Positions 62,671-64,000 of a DNA stretch of 64,000 nucleotides are shown in pieces; position 1 is the first letter of the stretch, and every line of letters begins with the position of its first letter. Source of the DNA: Oscillospiraceae bacterium (GTDB lineage: Bacteria > Bacillota > Clostridia > Oscillospirales > Oscillospiraceae); the NCBI GenBank assembly GCA_902761055.1, contig CACWIS010000002.1, forward strand, positions 1 to 64,000. The letters run 5' to 3'. The position numbers and the translations under genes are program-made. The notes beneath the pieces are model-generated. The model was not told the origin of the DNA. It ran no database searches and saw nothing but the letters and a program-made list of their open reading frames with translations.

Positions 62671-63510
62671 TTGAGAAGAAACAAGCTCGCCTGGGTCCTG
62701 CTCACTGCGGCGCTTTGTCTGATGCTCTATACCATTGTCGTCATGCGCAGTGACAACCGCATTTCCGTGATCCTCGGCGGCACCGACGGCGCCTTTGTCC
62801 AGTCCGACAGCCTGACCTTTGCCGACCCCAACGCGCCTGTCGACACCCCCGAGCCGACCGTCAACATCTGGCCGGACATTGACATCACCCAGCCGCTGTA
62901 TACGATAGTCAACGATGAGAACCCCCTCAGCGCGCCTTTCGAGCCCGACTCGGACAAGGTCGACAGCCAGTACTGCTTCTCCGCAACGCTCATTGACGTC
63001 CGTGCCAAGCAGCCGCTTGAGGAGATGCTGCAGGCCTGCCGCGACGCCGGACATCCGATCTACGTCATCGCCGCCTACCGCTCGTATTCCTATCAGAACA
63101 ACCTGTTCAACAGCATGGCCAGCCAGATCGCCTACGGCATGGGGCTGACGGGCAAGGACGCCTACCTGGACCCCGAATACCAGAAGGCGGCCGACCAGGC
63201 CCGCAAGCTCGTCATGTTCCCCGGCACCAGCGAGCACCAGTTAGGCCTGGCCGTGGATCTGATGGACAAGAACTATCGCCACCCGATCTATGAAAACATG
63301 GATCAGGAGATGTTCGAGTGGCTCGACGCGCACTGCGCCGAGTACGGCTTCATCAAGCGCTATCCGACGCGCAAGCTGCTGCTCACCGGCTGGGACGAGC
63401 CCTGGCACTACCGCTACGTCGGCAAGGAAGCCGCGACCTTCATTATGGAGCACGGCATCTGTTATGAGGAGTTCTACGCGCATTACAATCCCGACTTTAC
63501 ATACGGCTGA
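62671..63510 (+). CDS. D-alanyl-D-alanine carboxypeptidase, VanY/M15B family
   Basis: The protein has an N-terminal membrane anchor (KLAWVLLTAALCLMLYTIVV), a spacer, and an M15B zinc peptidase domain with YVIAAYRSYSYQNNLF, the zinc motif GTSEHQLGLAVDLMD and the catalytic Glu/His motif DEPWHYRYVG. It removes or trims the terminal D-Ala of peptidoglycan stems outside the membrane. From TTG 62671 the product is 279 residues; a longer frame would start in the promoter. No glycopeptide-resistance genes are adjacent, so this is a housekeeping wall enzyme. Confidence 0.93.
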   Translation: MRRNKLAWVLLTAALCLMLYTIVVMRSDNRISVILGGTDGAFVQSDSLTFADPNAPVDTPEPTVNIWPDIDITQPLYTIVNDENPLSAPFEPDSDKVDSQYCFSATLIDVRAKQPLEEMLQACRDAGHPIYVIAAYRSYSYQNNLFNSMASQIAYGMGLTGKDAYLDPEYQKAADQARKLVMFPGTSEHQLGLAVDLMDKNYRHPIYENMDQEMFEWLDAHCAEYGFIKRYPTRKLLLTGWDEPWHYRYVGKEAATFIMEHGICYEEFYAHYNPDFTYG

Positions 63511-63540
63511 CAAACGCCCCCGGCAAGACGAAAAAAACAC

Positions 63541-63569
63541 TTGCAATCTCTGCTTTTGAGTGGTATTAT
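63541..63569 (+). promoter_or_regulatory. Promoter of rimP
   Basis: TTGCAA (63541-63546) and TATTAT (63564-63569) with a 17-base spacer precede the rimP leader. Confidence 0.65.
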
Positions 63570-63594
63570 TAAACAGTAAGGATTATGGTTAGAC

Positions 63595-63622
63595 AAGAGT
63601 GGGTTCCAACCCACTCTTTTTT
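63595..63622 (+). terminator. rimP leader attenuator hairpin
   Basis: AAGAGTGGG pairs with CCCACTCTT around loop TTCCAA and is followed by a T-run. It sits in the leader between the promoter and rimP, so it should stop part of transcription. A terminator-like hairpin at this place is a known conserved feature of rimP-nusA leaders in Gram-positive bacteria. Confidence 0.82.
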
Positions 63623-63668
63623 GTGAGAAAAAATCAAAAACTGCGCGCGCTGCGCGGAAGGTGAGAAC

Positions 63669-64000
63669 ATGAGCAAACTGACTGACAGGATCGCGGAGAT
63701 GGCCAGGCCGATCATCGAGCAGGAGGGCTGCAGCCTCTGGGACGTGGAGTACCTCAAAGAGGCGGGCACCTGGTATCTGCGGATCTTCATCGACAAGACC
63801 GGGGGCGTGAACATCGACGACTGCGAGCGGATCAGCCGCCGTCTCGACGAGCTTCTCGACGAGGCGGATCCGATCCCGGAGAGCTATGTCTTTGAGGTCG
63901 GCTCGGCCGGCATCGAGCGGGAGCTCAAGCGCCCGAGCGATTTCGAGGCCTTTCTCGGCAGCGAGGTCGAGGTGAAGCTCTATCAGCCCGTGGACGGAAA
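63669..64000 (+). CDS. rimP: Ribosome maturation factor RimP (partial)
   Basis: The first 110 codons of RimP, a factor for 30S subunit maturation, are present; the gene runs off the window. Family marks are EQEGCSLWDVEYLKE, LRIFIDKTGGVNIDDCERIS and YVFEVGSAGIERELKRP. AAGGTGAG precedes ATG 63669. nusA, usually next in this operon, would lie beyond the window. Confidence 0.96.
   Translation, partial: MSKLTDRIAEMARPIIEQEGCSLWDVEYLKEAGTWYLRIFIDKTGGVNIDDCERISRRLDELLDEADPIPESYVFEVGSAGIERELKRPSDFEAFLGSEVEVKLYQPVDG

Overview
The window looks like a contiguous chromosomal segment of a GC-rich, endospore-forming, diderm-free Clostridia-type Firmicute. An Oscillospirales-like gut bacterium is my best guess, inferred from gene content only. 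The evidence is: sporulation genes (sigK, yqfC, yqfD, a ylbJ-like gene), a division and cell-wall cluster with a meso-diaminopimelate type MurE and no ftsA, a type III glutamine synthetase, a K+-dependent type membrane pyrophosphatase, and the order yqfC-yqfD-phoH-ybeY-era-yqzL-recO-mutS2. Coding density is high. Many transcription units start at good sigma-A type promoters and end at intrinsic terminators.

Layout. 1-166: 3' end of tuf. 278-5944: a five-gene surface operon in which a two-gene module (membrane-anchored phosphodiester glycosidase plus an unknown membrane-anchored partner) is duplicated in tandem and followed by a GT2-GtrA fusion. 6097-9357: a tripartite tricarboxylate transporter (TctC, TctB, TctA). 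9371-15817: cdsA, a HerA-like ATPase, an MFS transporter, an unknown Pro-rich membrane protein, an MscS channel and an unknown small protein. 15889-23693: glnN, a short secreted-protein remnant, degV, tatD, capA-like and hppA. 24078-29914: glycogen genes glgB, glgA and a large GH13 enzyme. 29943-31796: a cysteine hydrolase and a PlsC-like acyltransferase with a zinc ribbon. 31841-32344: a degraded mobile-element remnant beside tRNA-Leu(CAA).

32398-40659 holds the sporulation, ribosome-maturation and repair block (ylbJ-like, yqfC, yqfD, phoH, ybeY, era, yqzL-like, recO, mutS2). 40716-45336 holds HPr, an EamA transporter, uvrC, rsmD, coaD and a coiled-coil protein. 45467-57356 is the dcw cluster: mraZ, rsmH, ftsL-like, PASTA-containing PBP, murE, mraY, an ftsW that appears to have lost its middle third, murG, murA, ftsQ/divIB and ftsZ. 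murF, murD and murC are not in this cluster. 57360-64000 holds a CsoR-like regulator with a His-rich arm, a THEP1-type NTPase, an E2-like acyltransferase lacking its catalytic His next to an acyl-CoA synthetase, sigK, aroQ, a VanY-type carboxypeptidase, and the rimP leader with the start of rimP.

The most unusual items are the internally deleted FtsW, the duplicated glycosidase/partner module, the His-less E2-like protein paired with an AMP-forming ligase, and the polyvalent-protein fragment abutting tRNA-Leu. All calls come from reading the sequence; no database search was run.
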